This document shows positions 37,177 through 48,762 of a DNA stretch of 64,000 bases, piece after piece. The first letter of the stretch is position 1, and each line of letters starts with the position of its first letter. This DNA comes from Diplonema japonicum. Lineage: Eukaryota > Euglenozoa > Diplonemea > Diplonemida > Diplonemidae. Location of the stretch: NCBI GenBank assembly GCA_964019335.1, contig OZ025706.1, forward strand, positions 434,001 to 498,000. The letters run 5' to 3'. The notes under the pieces are model-generated. The model was not told the origin of the DNA, made no database searches, and saw only the letters and a program-made list of their open reading frames with translations. A program made the position numbers and the translations under genes.

Positions 37177-38034
37177 GTTACCACCTGTGGTGCCTTGGCG
37201 CTGGAAGGTTGTCAACTGCAAACTTACTAAAACATAACTTATGCGAACCTTTCTAAGAAGCAGCACCTAGCAGACTTTTGAGACAAAACAGAAACACAAA
37301 CAGGTCAATGTTGCACTGTGGCATAGAAAGGGTGAAATGAACTAACATAAACAGTTATAAGAAAACCACGCAGCGCGCTGCGAGCATTGCAAGAAACAAA
37401 TGGAGAAACAGAACTTGATTCAAGTAACTCGCTGATGAAGAGGCCTTTCTCGTTCCTCATCTCTAACCATGCATGTCCAGTACTCGGAGGGAGTTTTTAT
37501 TATTCCACACGTGCATTGGGTAAAAGCCGAGACAGGTAGAAACAAATTGCAAAGCAGGCAAGTATAGTGCTTTTTATATAGTTCTATTTCCTTTTTTTTT
37601 CCATTTCTTTTATATCCTCTCCTGCATCCACTCCAGCGGTATGATATCGATGCGCCATCGGCAGAATGGAATCAAAACTCTAGCAATTTATTGGGAAGAA
37701 AAAAAAAAAAAGAAAAGGTGTAAAGCTCTCGAAGAGAATGCCCGAGTTTCGGACTGCATTGGCATGGCCTCTGTACCGATTTCCCGCCCGCCTCAAGCAG
37801 TCAGAGCTCACAATAAGGCGGAAAGGAAGCAAAGATGAGGTCAGACTCAATGACTGGAGGTGCGGAAAAAAAAGTGAGGGGGGGACCAAAAAATAACAAA
37901 TAGCGATAAAACCGTCATTGGAAGGGGTTGCAGGTTCGCAATAGGTTAGTCTCAAATGACGAACGGACACACGGTAAGGTTCTGGCCCGGAGACCAACAC
38001 CACGAGACACCCTACAACAAGATGAATTAGCTGC
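37177..38034. other. Intergenic region, no feature recognised
   Basis: About 860 bp between the PPR-SAP gene and the Kv channel stop. Mixed composition with short A- and T-runs; the frame at 37680-38093 (minus) overlaps the channel 3' end and has no domain. No gene supported. Confidence 0.5.
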
Positions 38035-39709
38035 TCACCTTGCAAGTGGGACCTTCCTTGGTGTGTCACCGGGTGCCAAACTAGGCACTGCACCTGGTGT
38101 CCTTATTGGAGTAGTTAACTGGAAAGAGCCGCCAATGGTGGATGGGTTGGTGGCAGTTAGTTGTCTTGTGCTTGACTTCTGCGGCCTGTGGGGTGCGTTC
38201 TTGAAGGTTGATGCCTTGACAAAGTCAGCTTCTAAACTTTGTGCCTGATCTTCTTCGGTGTGCCTAAAGCGCGCCCACTGTAGTGATGTTATTCACACAA
38301 AAAAGAACGGAAAGACAGAAAATGCATACCAAGTAAGATTTGTAGATGGTGTTGAAAGAGTTGGTTAAAATCACCAGCGGGAAGGTCATCACTAGCACAG
38401 AGACCATCATGACTATTGAAGCGAGCGCTTTGCCCAAGTCCGTCACGGGTACTGAGTCACCGTAGCCCACAGTTGTAAGGGTGACCACTGCCCACCAGAG
38501 CGCTTCGGGAATGGACTGAAAGTCACATTCAGTCTTTGGGTCACCGGCCTTGTTACTATCGCTGTAGCCGGAGTCCCTGTACCATACTTTGGTCGCAGTG
38601 TCCCACGAGCAGGACTCACGCTCCACGAAGAACATGATAGCCCCCGACGTGACGACCATGATGAACATCGTCAATGTGTGCCAGCAGAGGGGCGTCCACG
38701 ACCTCTTCAGTGCCAGCACAAACAGCCTGATGCCTACGGAGTGCCGTCCGACCTTCAGCACCCTCGTCACCCGAGTGACCCTTGCAAGCACACGCAGTAC
38801 ACGTATTTCCTGTAGCCCCTTCCCGTAAGAGATGTCGGTGGCGAGCGTCACGTAGTATGGAAGGATCGAAATAAGGTCGATCCAGGTGAAGGCATCCATC
38901 CAGAATTTAGAGAAGTTAGGCGTGGAGACAGCACGCAAGAAGAACTCCGCAGTGAAGTACACGATGCACACAACTTCAAGATCGGACAGGAAGCTTGTTG
39001 TCTGTGTGCCGTCCGACCCCCTTGTGTACTGTGGCAGGGTGGCGATGAGGATGCCCAACACCGACAGCACAATGACCCCTTGTGAAAACCACGAGATTGC
39101 TAACCCGGTATGCCGAAGGCATGTGTCAGGCACTTTCTCGGCGTAAGCGGGTTCCACTAAAGCCCAAATTTTCTGGCGAAAGGTTTCAGGGTTGGGGAGC
39201 ATCTGTGTTTCATTGCTGTAATCGCCCAGGTCCCCGAAGTCTTCGAAAAACTCGTTGTGCTTCGGCTCCAGACCTTCAAGCAGTTTTGTCATGTCGGCAA
39301 TGGTCACCCTTTTTGAGACAGCGGCTGCAGGGAACCATACCTCCTCTTGATCGAAGGAGACGCAGGCCTGGGTGGTGTTCATATCTTGGAGTACCCCGCC
39401 TTTGCTCGCCCACTTGTCTAAAGCTCTGTTGTTGCTGAGCCGTTGCAATGACTGAAGGTTGCCCACCTCCACATACATGCCTATCCACTTCTCTAAGGGT
39501 GACCTGTTATCGCAGACAGCGTTGCTCCTGCTTCTCCCAAGAGGAGGTGTTACCTCTTCATCATCCTGGAACTCCAAGTAGGTACCCTCGCTCATTTCTA
39601 GGAGACGCAGCTCGCTGTCTGTGTTTCCTACCCACGCAGGCCTCTCGTTGTTGAGTAGCTGTATGCTGCTGTTCTCGAACTGCGAAGCCATCTCCTCTGA
39701 CTCCGCCAT
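38035..39709 (-). CDS. Voltage-gated potassium channel (Kv type), two exons
   Basis: 540 aa from the ATG at 39709; a CCCCACACCCCACACAG acceptor tract lies 7-14 nt upstream. Exons 39709-38330 and 38277-38035 with a 52-bp intron (GTATGC..CTACAG); unspliced, the frame ends at 38264 with a false hydrophobic tail. The N-terminal ~200 residues are soluble and unlike a classical T1 domain. Six helices follow: S4 is strongly basic (VLRVLARVTRVTRVLKVGRHS), so voltage sensing is likely, and the pore holds the potassium filter TVGYGD (~414). The C-terminal tail is Ser/Thr/Pro-rich and cytosolic. Exon 2 could instead run on through another GTGAGC intron. Confidence 0.88.
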
Positions 39710-39801
39710 CGTGTACTGTGTACTGTGTGGGGTGTGGGGTGTGGGGTGCAGTGTGGGGTGCATCGTAGAAGGGAAAAAAGAAAATCTCAAGCAAGTTTGT
39801 T

Positions 39802-40386
39802 CTACAAAAATTTAACACCATCGCCATCCTCATCCATTTCAATAAGCTCAGCTTTCCCCTGCTTCTGAAGGCACGCAATGATGACTTTGATCATCTCCTG
39901 TGTGTGTGTGTGTGTTTTTTTTTTCTTTTTTTTTTCCCCTTCCCAACATCGTCACTAGCATACCTCAGGCATCCCCTCCCAAGACCTACCCTTCGCACTG
40001 TCCTCCGAGAGTTCGTAAATAGTGCACACCGAGCCGATGTGGCCCTCCTCGTCTGCAAGTGTGTAAATATCAGATGCCCAGTCATCCAGTGGCCGCCAAA
40101 GGACCCAACACTTGGTTTTGCTTCCCTTTATCCACACTGCCTTTCCATCTGAAACCAATTGTTCTAAAACCACTTGGGCATCAGCGGCAGACATCTTTCT
40201 TTTTATCTCTTTATTTTCAAACACCTCGTCCTCCACCTCTACAGCCCATTGCTTCTTCCCTTGGCACTTTTCCAGGATAATGCCGGCCCACAACTCACAC
40301 TGTTTGGCTTTTGTATCTGCAACTGGCTGCAGTGAGTACAGCGGTGGAAATGCACGCATCTCAGGTTTTTGGTGTGCCGCAGACAT
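39802..40386 (-). CDS. VPS25: VPS25, ESCRT-II subunit, two exons
   Basis: 172 aa (human about 176). Exons 40386-39964 and 39897-39802; 66-bp intron GTATGC..CACACAG. Forms the two winged-helix arms of ESCRT-II that link ESCRT-I to ESCRT-III in multivesicular-body sorting. Motifs: FPPLYSLQPVADTKAKQCELW (the FFTLQPN.DT.QKQ block of the family), DAQVVLEQLVSDGKAVWI, VLWRPLDDWASDIYTLA, then exon 2 EMIKVIIACLQKQGKAELI and the ending GDGVKFL. Only splicing gives the C-terminal winged helix. Its stop is 92 bp from the downstream channel's ATG. Confidence 0.95.
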
Positions 40387-41007
40387 AGTTGCTGTTGCCT
40401 GCAGTGAGTCTAAGATATAGAATAAGAAAAAGGGGGAGGTACTTGAACCAAAAAGTTAATCAAAGGGAAGCACCCACCCCCCGAAAAATCAAGCTCCTGC
40501 TACAGCAGCTATTTCGAGGTTGTGAAGCATTCGTCAAAAATAGCACCGTTTTAGACTCTTTTTTTTTTTTTTTTTCCATAAATTCGCTCGAAGAAAAACA
40601 AAAAGAAAAAAAAGATGACTGAACAACTAGCGGAAGGGACGCCAGTCATCAATTGAACAACAGTGTAAGTCACCCCGCTTATTCTCGTGTAAAGAATAAT
40701 AACACCAGCTGCTGAAGACACTGCGTAACTAAAATGTGTAGAAATTTTAAAAAAACAAGCATGACCATCGCAGTGGCTTGAAGTGGTCAAAGCGTAATTA
40801 CATCAACGGCCAAGAAAGGTAACGGGGAGGGGGGGGCGGGGAGGGAACTACAGGGCCAAAACTACACTCAAATATGAGAAGGTACGGCATTGTAAGGCAG
40901 TGTTTTAAAAAGGAAAATTATTTTTATGCCCCATGTCTCTTTAAACCCATCTGGTCAATCCAGGGTGCTAAACGGTTTTAGAGATATGAGGCGTTAAGGG
41001 TTGTTTT
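40387..41007. other. Intergenic region, no feature recognised
   Basis: About 620 bp with one T run and A-rich stretches; the short frames here lack domains. The VPS25 acceptor (CTGCAGGCAACAG) is at its upper... low-coordinate edge next to 40386. Confidence 0.45.
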
Positions 41008-42131
41008 CTAACCCCACAGCATGTTGAGAAGCATAGGGCGGCGAGCGGTGCCCGTAGTAGTCAGCAAGCTCATGGCAACTGTTGTGGTTTGATATGAAGA
41101 TTTGACTCCTTATAGTGCATACCTCCTGCAGCATCGAAGCCGTATTCAAACCTGCACAGCAACGGGTACAGGGCAAACGTCGTGCAATAGTTGGAGATAG
41201 TAACCCTCTGTGCAGGCGACTCGACAGCCAGCATCAACCCGGGGACAGCAAGGGAAGCCCACAGCCCGAAAGAAGAACACTTTGTGTCAGGCAGGAGGTT
41301 CCCAGACTGCCCCAACATCCACCACGCTGACGTGCAGTACAGCGACAAGAATGTTGTAGAACGGAAGATGTCTATGAACAAGGAGGTGGCCTGCAACGAG
41401 AGTGCAGGTGCGGGGTCAGTGGAGAAGATGCTTGCCAGACCACTGGCACCTATTTTTCGAAGCACGTGCACCATAACGCGCATGCCGTAGATCTTCATGT
41501 AGAACGGAGCTGCCTCCAACCAGTGGTGCACGAAGTAATCTACAGCTGCGGCGTTGAGTTGATGGAAAGATGTACCGTGCTTGCGTGCGTAGGTGTCCCC
41601 TTTCTTCTGCGGGAAGACAAGCTCCTTTACTTCCGCATATGTGCCGTGGTTAAACTTTGCCCGGACTTCGACGATGTGCTCTCTAGTGGCCTTGCCTTGT
41701 GAGTGGAGGAAGTTCTTGTATGCGAGAGGCAGCCTGTCTTCATAGAGAATCCAGGAGGAGAGAAGCTGTGCTGCATTGATAGAGTTGAGGAGAACAGGGT
41801 ATTTCCTGACGCCCTTCGGCAACAAATTGACAAGGATTTGCGCCAGGAGGTAACAGACGACAAATCTATAATTAAAAAAGTAGTCATTGTTGTTGGATAT
41901 CAGCCTGAGCGGCAACAGGGAAGCCACTCCTGCTACGTTATCGCCTGTCAACCCTTTCAACCTCCCGAACACTTCTGCCGTCAGCCCTGCAGAGGCTGCG
42001 CTGCACATTGCTTCGTTCCATTCTCCGCTCTTTCTCTTGCCTTTTCTTTTCAGTAATTTCAGCAGCGCAAAACCAACACCCACAACAGCACTGTTTCTGA
42101 GCGCTGCTTTCTCTACTTTATCAAGAGGCAT
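41008..42131 (-). CDS. Multi-pass membrane protein, TMEM135-like
   Basis: 359 aa in the spliced form. Exons 42131-41123 and 41078-41008 with a 44-bp intron (GTATGC..CAACAG); the unspliced frame instead ends at 41070 with 353 aa. Several hydrophobic segments (NSAVVGVGFALLKLL, NYRFVVCYLLAQILVNLL, NAAQLLSSWIL, FGLWASLAVPGLMLAVES) alternate with amphipathic parts; the order and the ILYEDRLPLAYKNFLHSQG block recall TMEM135/peroxisomal membrane proteins related to the Tim17 group. That assignment is tentative. Spliced exon 2 adds VAMSLLTTTGTARRPMLL. ATG at 42131 follows CATCCCCTGCAG. Confidence 0.6.
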
Positions 42132-42606
42132 TTTAGTTGTAAACTGCAGGGGATGACATATGTTATAACCAACAGTATAAAATATTGAACCGGTAATGCT
42201 TAGCCTGCCGTGCCTAGCGACAGGCGTTACGCAAACCTTGTTCTTAAGGCTAAGTATCTAAAAAAGAGGGGGGGGGGTGCCGTTCCTTGTTGGGCTGCAT
42301 TGTCACTTGGTGGTAACAAAGAATCTAAATGACACTCATGTACAGGGATTATTGTTTTCAGCATTGCAATAGTGATAACCAAGCAGCCAAGGAAGCCCAT
42401 GCTTCTCCTTGTTTCTCTTGCTCCTTGAGTGGCATATTTGTCGCAACACTGCTGTCCCTATCGGGCATAGGCAAGGGAGAGGCGGACCTCAAAAGCTTGT
42501 GATGTGGTTGTGGTGAGATCTTAATGGCCTCCTGATGGACAGTAAGATGTAAAAAATATATCAACAGTCTAAAATCTTAACAAAAAGCTTTGCAAAGGCT
42601 AGCTTC
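42132..42606. other. Intergenic region, no feature recognised
   Basis: About 475 bp: leader of the membrane-protein gene plus 3' flank of the phosphatase-like gene, with a 10-G run near 42273. No gene supported. Confidence 0.5.
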
Positions 42607-44794
42607 CTAGGAAGAGGTAATTGTCTTGAGGATCTCAAGGACAAAAATGCGCTGCTCCTGAGTTTGCGGGCTGCACTGATCCTCAGTGTCGTGTCTCTGG
42701 GAGTGCAGCGTCCCCGTCACATTGAGGGCCTTCATGTGCGGGAGGTCATACAAGGTAGCGAGTACACACGCCACCACCATCCCAGTCTCACCGTGTCCAC
42801 CTTTGCAGTGGATGTAGATAATTTCCCCAGCTTTCTGTTTGAGGATATTATTTCATTATATTACCCACACACCAGCATAGCGTTGATTCTGTTGATAAGT
42901 TCCATGAAGGTCTTGGTTTCCTTTGGCACCTGCCCATCGCTCAAGTGGTACGTGACGAGGTTTATTTTCCTGTTCCGATTATTGCTTTGTATGCACATAC
43001 CTCCCCGCCGCCTTCTCCAAGGCAGGCATGTAGCCGGCGTTCTTGTCTGCTCTCAAGTTGATGACTGTCGTGATGCCAGTGTTGGCTAACGCCTGCAGGT
43101 CCGAGAGCCTACGGTTGTCCGGTGATCCACCGCACAACAAACTGCGTGTAATGAATATTGCCTGTTGCATACCGTCCCCTGACAACCCAGTTGGTAGTCC
43201 TTGTCGGGCCCACAACGTCCTTCAACTCATTCTTGTCACGTGTGTTGAACGGCGGCGGCAGCTCAATGTCTTGCTGTGGAACTTCTTGGTCGACTTCCAT
43301 GGCCTCAGCAGGAGACTCGGCTTGCCGAGCCTGGCTTCCGTTGATGTTAGGTGAAACAGGGGCAGAAGTGAACTCATTTGGAAGGAGCTTGATAGTCACC
43401 TCCGTAGCTTCTGCGAGAGTAGCCAAGTCGGCCATGCAGGTGAGCTCTACGTTGTTCAAGTACAGCATGCGACCCTTGCGCACTCCAGCTTGGTCTGCGA
43501 CGGATCCTGGGAAGACACCCACGACCCACAGCTCCTCAACATCAATACCCCACGACTGCCCCGGCTCTCTCACCAAGTGATATGTGGCCAGGGCCCCAGG
43601 GGACTGAGAAGGCATCGAGGTATCGGACCTCTGGGCTACGTGCAACGTGACCTCAGTCCTCCCACCGCCCAAGAGGTGCAGCTCCTCCTCGGACTCGATC
43701 TTCACGTCGTCGATGCCGATGAGGACGCCTAGCGGCACACCCGCATCTGCCGCCGGCGAGTCTGCTGCTACGGACACAAATTCAAGACCATCTAAAGCGA
43801 AGCCCCACGGATGAGACGGGTTAGGCCTTGTGAGTGTCACTGTCGTGAAACCCATAGGGGACTGCTGCGGTGTGCTGGGCAGTCGAGGTATGTTCTGCTG
43901 GATTGGTGTCGTACGCGGCTGCTCTATGACTTCCTGCTGAACAGGCTGTATAATAGAATCAGATTGAGCAGCATTCTTTACAGGCGTGGTATCGAAAAGG
44001 TTTACTTGCGTTGCACCGCCTCCACAGCTACGCCCCAAACTCCTTGACATAACATCAGGTGTCGATGGAGCACTCACGCTTGAGCCCCCGAACAGATTGA
44101 TGCTGCTACTGCCACCACCATGTTTGCCCCTTGAGTGTGCAAACCTCGCAGTGCTGGTGTGATCGCCCGTGGATGCCTCAGAGGGCGCTGCAACCGAATT
44201 CAAAGAAGGTGCTGGTGCTGGTGCGGGTGCAGACGCTAGCCCAACTCCTGGCTTGTAATCAAGATCTCTCGCCACTTCTTTGACATAAGCCTTCAGATCT
44301 CTAGAAATAGGGCAATCCGCCCCATAGGTGTTGTCTCGCACCTCGTGCAGCTGAGCAACGATGTTGAGTGCCTTCATTCCAGAGTACCTGTACAACGAAG
44401 CAAGAAGAAGTGCAGCCACCACACCACACTGCTCGTGGCCGTTGTGATCGTGGATGTAGATGCTTTCGCCAGCATGGATCCTGTCAAGGAGGCTGTAGAC
44501 AAAATCCTTCTGTGCCTTCCTTGCTCCATAGTCCTCACAGTGGAAGGGAAATGAAACGTACTCACCACCAACACCTGCAGACTTGAGGTAGTTACTAGCT
44601 GATGTCATGTCCCTGAGATCGACGAACACCTCCATTCCAGCTTCTTTCAGTTGCTCGAGCCTATGCGCACCACCTGTAGGATCATCACCCATGAGCACCT
44701 TCCCAGGTAGGATATAGTTGCTGGTCTTAGTTGGGCCCTTCATCTTGGCATCAGCCGTCACAGGCTGCGACAGGATATGAGCTATGGCCGACAT
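42607..44794 (-). CDS. Tandem pseudophosphatase with two PDZ-like domains, four exons
   Basis: 695 aa. Exons 44794-43173, 43141-43001, 42969-42873, 42834-42607; introns 31, 31 and 38 bp (donors GTATGC, GTATGT, GTGTGTGG). Domain 1 (~15-200) is a dual-specificity-phosphatase fold with loop HDHNGHEQCG: Asp116 replaces the catalytic Cys and Gln122 the Arg. A Ser/Pro-rich linker leads to two PDZ-like domains (~315-391 and ~398-471, loops PWGFAL and SWGIDV). Domain 2 (~520-695) repeats the phosphatase fold with HCKGGHGETG: Cys630 is kept but Glu636 replaces the Arg. Both share MKALN and INLRAD-type blocks, so they arose by internal duplication. I infer a scaffold or phospho-binding role, not catalysis. 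Acceptor CCCTTCATCACAG precedes the start. Confidence 0.82.
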
Positions 44795-44943
44795 GGTTAA
44801 CTGTGATGAAGGGATGGAAAAAACAATTGCACTGAATCTGATCAATAATGAAAGAACACGAGTATATTAGAAGATGAACATGTTTACCACACCACATGGT
44901 GTGTTGTGACATATTTTACATCATATTTCGTATACCTGACGTT

Positions 44944-45056
44944 CCACACAATGTATGCAACACAGGGTGCACAACACGGCACGTGTTTTATAACATGTAC
45001 CACTATGCTGCACAGGGAAAAGCAGGCATCACAACGTGCACCTCCTGGTGCACAAA
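44944..45056 (-). repeat. Dispersed repeat, inverted copy of 48003-48110
   Basis: The block from CACAGGGTGCACAACACGGC to CACCTCCTGGTGCAC is the reverse complement, with few changes, of 48003-48095; a partial third copy (AGGAGGTGCATTGTGACACC) is at 50943-50970. No coding capacity. Confidence 0.7.
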
Positions 45057-45066
45057 AAAAATAATC

Positions 45067-45148
45067 ATTCTTTATGACTATATGTCTTTGTTGTTCGCAC
45101 AAGCAAAAAAGGTTTTTAAAATCTTTTGCTCGGCACAAGTTGCATATA
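45067..45148 (-). ncRNA. Candidate structured RNA / dispersed repeat, copy B
   Basis: Second copy of the block at 3899-3976, with conserved ends and an altered centre that still pairs (AGCAAAA/TTTTGCT). It lies just beyond the 5' end of the minus-strand gene cluster. Confidence 0.3.
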
Positions 45149-46078
45149 GTTACTCACTCGTCTCTCACTACAGGAAGTGGCCTGGTCTTGCCCCCAGGGG
45201 CAGGAGTTCATAGACGGGTGGGCGATGTTGTGTTTGGTCGCAGGCACCACCACCACCAAGCAGCAAACACGCCTTCTCAGCATCCCATTAGTTGACCTCG
45301 CACATGAAGATACCGACACCAGACACGCTGCTGGCAAAGGGGTCCGGATTCGAGAAGGAGGCAAGGGCTCGAGAAGAGTGAAGCAAAGCATCGAAAAGCC
45401 CTGTTGCCGTTAAGCACAGACGCCACCAGTGCCAAACATTTCTGGGCTGGTCGGATACTCAGAGGAGGGTGAATCACACACGGGGGCGGACGTGAACGCA
45501 CTGATCGCGTTAGTTCGGGAGGAGTATGAAGGTCGAGGGGGGGGTTATTTTGGACACATGCACACCTGAAGTGCACACTAGCATGTGCGAGAATGCGAGT
45601 CGTTTTGCGAGAATTTCGGCTCAGATCTTTTTTGTGCGAGAATGCGACTCGCACCACCACTATGCCTAGGGCTTCGTTCTGCGTCGTGTTCCTAATGTGT
45701 GCGGTGTGCAACTCAACCCTAGCCGGGGCGTTCCGGGTAACCAAGATTTGGCGCTCGTGCAGTTTGCTGCCTGTTCATCACCCTGAGCATCTGCGATACG
45801 TTCTTCCACTCGGGCGCTACCGGTGATGACCGACGTGGAGGTCAACAGCGAACAACACATCTGTTGTACTTCTTATATTTCCATGTTATCCCCACCACCT
45901 AAATAATATATAAGAGTCAAAGGAGGTTGGTGTTGGCGGCGCCTGAGTTGTGGCTTGCTTCTTCTGCGTTCCGCTGTGTCCTTAATGTGTGTGATGTACA
46001 GCTCAACCCCAGCCGGGGCGACGCGCGTAGAAAAAAAAAAGAAAGGGAAAAAGGAAACAGAAAACCTTCTAATTCCCT
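45149..46078 (+). repeat. Repeat family R, plus-orientation copies
   Basis: Two partial copies: about 45660-45925 and 45945-46025. Marker blocks are TTCTGCGTTCCGC, CTCAACCCCAGCCGGGGCG, GTCAACAGCGAACAACACAT and GTTATCCCCACCACCT. The same blocks recur at 47480-47940 and, inverted, at 48763-50110, 50400-50640 and 58915-59045. No protein is encoded; the short in-frame translations are by-products of the repeat. Confidence 0.75.
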
Positions 46079-46967
46079 TTATCTCTGAGGTGGGAACCCC
46101 GCCTTCATCTGGTTTGCCTCCAGCAGGAGGCAGCCTGCCTTGGAGCTGCTCCGGTTCTTCAGGATTTGAAGGACTTGTTTCCTCACCTTGCTGAGGCGGG
46201 GGATCTTGAAAACGTCCCCTATGCACAACTGCATTGTGTGTGTGACACATCTATAAGTCAAGACACCCGTGTATTTACAAAAAAGAGAAAGAAGGGGAAT
46301 ACCCTTTGACTGCAGGATACTTCTTGCCCCACAGAGGGCTGCGTCCATCTCCGGTGAGTCCTCAACCTCTGCAGCACCTTGGTCATCATCATCACTGCTG
46401 ACATCAGAAGCGTCCTCAGGGTGTGCCACAGGATGATCTACTTCCTCACCCAGCTCAAACTCACTATCAAGCTGGTGGGCTGCCTGCATCGGTGAGGCAT
46501 TGTCTGCACACACCGAAAAAATAATAATATGACTTTTTATCAGATTGGAGATGACTATGTCAATTTGATGTGCAATTTCTTCTGCAGTAGCTCTTACTTT
46601 TGTAAGATACACAGGGAGTATGGAAGTAACTCTTTTTGCCATCAGAGATACAAAAGCCCAACCATGACTTGTGACCCAGTGTTGCCCCATCTACCAGAAG
46701 GTAGACGGACTGCCCCTGCAGCTCACGGTACAGCTCATCCAGGGTTTCTGTGGCCAGTGCAATCATGTGCTTGCACACGCTACGCCTGTTGATCTTCATT
46801 GCATCTTCAGTGGGAAGCAGGCTTTTGAACAATGTGCGGTCTGCAAGGACAAAGGGCAAGTTGTGAGAACTCAAAAAGAGTGCAACACGGTCTATAAAGG
46901 GGAGTGGGTATAAACTTTTTACCTTATCATCCACCACCACGTTGGTACCTTGCCCAGTTTTGTTCAC
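46079..46967 (-). pseudogene. Broken hAT-like transposase
   Basis: Two overlapping frames together resemble the central part of a hAT/DUF659-type transposase. Frame 1 (46967 to about 46640) has VYLLVDGATLGHKSWLGF and SDGKKSYF; frame 2 (about 46640 to 46079) has FSVCADNASPMQAAHQ and the RCVTHTMQLCIGDVF block, equivalent to the TDNA and HxLxL regions. A frameshift near 46640 separates them, and neither the BED zinc finger nor the C-terminal dimerisation domain is visible, so it is a truncated, inactive copy. An acidic stretch (DVSSDDDDQG) sits in the middle. Confidence 0.7.
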
Positions 46968-47057
46968 AATTTCCTCTTGTTGCTTTGCCTGCTTCTCTGC
47001 TTCACCTTGCTTCTGTTTCTTTTTTTTTTTTTTTTAAATAGACCTCTTTTTTTTTTT

Positions 47058-47173
47058 GGCTGGCCAAGCCCTCTCCTTTCTTTTTCCCCCTCCCTGGCCT
47101 CGGGTAGGGGTAGGGGGGGCCTGGGTGGGTGAAAGTGAAGAGTGAAAAAAGGGTACACAAGTCTATCCTGGCC
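47058..47173. repeat. Left arm of a ~116-125-bp inverted repeat
   Basis: Reverse complement, with small indels, of 52497-52621; both contain GGCTGGCCAAGCCCTCTCC and the CTATCCTGG end. The arms enclose about 5.3 kb including the gap, repeat array R and the retrotransposon fragment. Confidence 0.8.
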
Positions 47174-47189
47174 AGTGTTGGTCAGTCCC

Positions 47190-47285
47190 GTCCCGTCCCC
47201 TAAAACGGAATACGGGCCTGGACGGGACTCACGGGACTCCACGGGACGGGACTCGACGGGACTCACGGGACTCACGGGACTCTCC
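47190..47285. repeat. GGGACTC-type short tandem repeats
   Basis: Irregular copies of a 10-mer like GGGACTCACG/GGGACTCGAC. The same word type recurs at 55285-55350 and next to the assembly gap at 48566. Confidence 0.7.
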
Positions 47286-47316
47286 CCAACACTGTCATTA
47301 TTTTTGATAGTTTTGC

Positions 47317-47318
<2 letters not shown>

Positions 47319-47363
<45 letters not shown>
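47319..47363. repeat. Poly-T run (~45 bp)
   Basis: Uninterrupted T tract; length should be treated as uncertain. Confidence 0.8.
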
Positions 47364-47364
<1 letters not shown>

Positions 47365-47483
47365 ACATACATGATGTGTTTACCTTTTCTTTTTTTTTCC
47401 TTCTTTTTTTCTTGTCTTCTCACATTTTTTCGCACACCTAAACCAAGCTGTTGTTTCTGCTTTCCGCATCAAATGTTGTATTT

Positions 47484-47790
47484 GGATAGGCTTCTTCTAC
47501 GTTCCGCATCGTTTCCTTAATCACTGTGGCCGGGATGTAGCTTCTTCTGCGTTCCACATTGTGCCCTTAATCACTGCAGCCAGGTTGTAACTTCTTGCAT
47601 TCCATGTCATTTCCTTAACCACCATGGCCGGGTTGTAGCTTCTTCTGCGTTCTGCGTCGTGTCCTTAATCACCGTGGCCGAGTTGTAGCTTTTTGTGTTC
47701 CGCATCATTTCCTTAATCACGATGGCCGGACGGCCGGGTTGTAGCTTCTTCTGCATTCTGTGTCGTGTCCTTAATGTGTGTGGTGTTCAG
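47484..47790. repeat. ~48-bp minisatellite, about six units
   Basis: Tandem units of the form TAGCTTCTTCTGCGTTCCGC..TCCTTAATCAC..GGCCGGGTTG, each 46-56 bp with substitutions. This is an internally amplified part of repeat family R. Confidence 0.8.
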
Positions 47791-47962
47791 CTCAACCCCA
47801 GCCAGGGCACCCCAGGTAACCAAGATTCTGTGCTTGTGTGGTTTGCTCAGTGATGACAGATGAGGAGGTCAACAGTGAACAACACATCTGATGTTTTTCT
47901 TATATTTTCATGTTATCCCCACCACCTGAAAAAGAAGATAAAAAGTTTTTTTTTTTTTCTTT

Positions 47963-47968
<6 letters not shown>

Positions 47969-48002
<34 letters not shown>
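47969..48002. repeat. (AT)n microsatellite
   Basis: 17 AT dinucleotides. Confidence 0.9.
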
Positions 48003-48005
<3 letters not shown>

Positions 48006-48110
48006 GCACCAGGAGGTGCATTGTGACACCTGCTTTTCCCTGTGCAGCATAGTGGTACATGTTATAAAACACGTGCTGTGTTGTGCACGTTGCATACATC
48101 ATGTGTGTCG
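48003..48110 (+). repeat. Dispersed repeat, inverted copy of 44944-45056
   Basis: Starts GTGCACCAGGAGGTGCATTG; see the entry at 44944. Confidence 0.7.
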
Positions 48111-48191
48111 AAAATTTGCGGTGTTGGGGTGGTTTGTGGGCCAGACCCCTCAGACCACCAGTCTGGCCAGCACTGCCCATCCCTTTTTTTA

Positions 48192-48236
<45 letters not shown>

Positions 48237-48298
48237 TTGTACTTTTCTTGCAAAGGCCTCTTTTTAATATTTTTTTAGCAGGTCTCCAAACCCCCTGA

Positions 48299-48342
<44 letters not shown>

Positions 48343-48365
48343 TTCACTCTTCGTCATTTTCTTCA

Positions 48366-48565
48366 NNNNNNNNNNNNNNNNNNNNNNNNNNNNNNNNNNN
48401 NNNNNNNNNNNNNNNNNNNNNNNNNNNNNNNNNNNNNNNNNNNNNNNNNNNNNNNNNNNNNNNNNNNNNNNNNNNNNNNNNNNNNNNNNNNNNNNNNNNN
48501 NNNNNNNNNNNNNNNNNNNNNNNNNNNNNNNNNNNNNNNNNNNNNNNNNNNNNNNNNNNNNNNNN
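48366..48565. other. Assembly gap (200 N)
   Basis: Exactly 200 N, a conventional placeholder length. The sequence just left of it (poly-T then TTTCACTCTTCGTCATTTTCTTCA) recurs at about 53112-53141, so the gap lies in a repeat. Confidence 0.99.
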
Positions 48566-48762
48566 GGACTGAACCGGACCGGACAAGATACAACCACAAC
48601 ACCACATCCCCCCCTTTTTTTTGCTGCAGAGTTCAAACATATAAACAGATGTCTACAAGAAAAGATGTTACACAGGTACTGAGAGACGACAACAACAACA
48701 AAAACAACGAGAAACGAAGAAAAAAAAAAAAAGAAAAAAAAAACCTTTATCTTCTTTTTCAG

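Noticed and set aside
37680-38093. Minus-strand 137-codon ORF
   Set aside because: It overlaps the spliced 3' exon of the Kv channel in another frame and has no domain.
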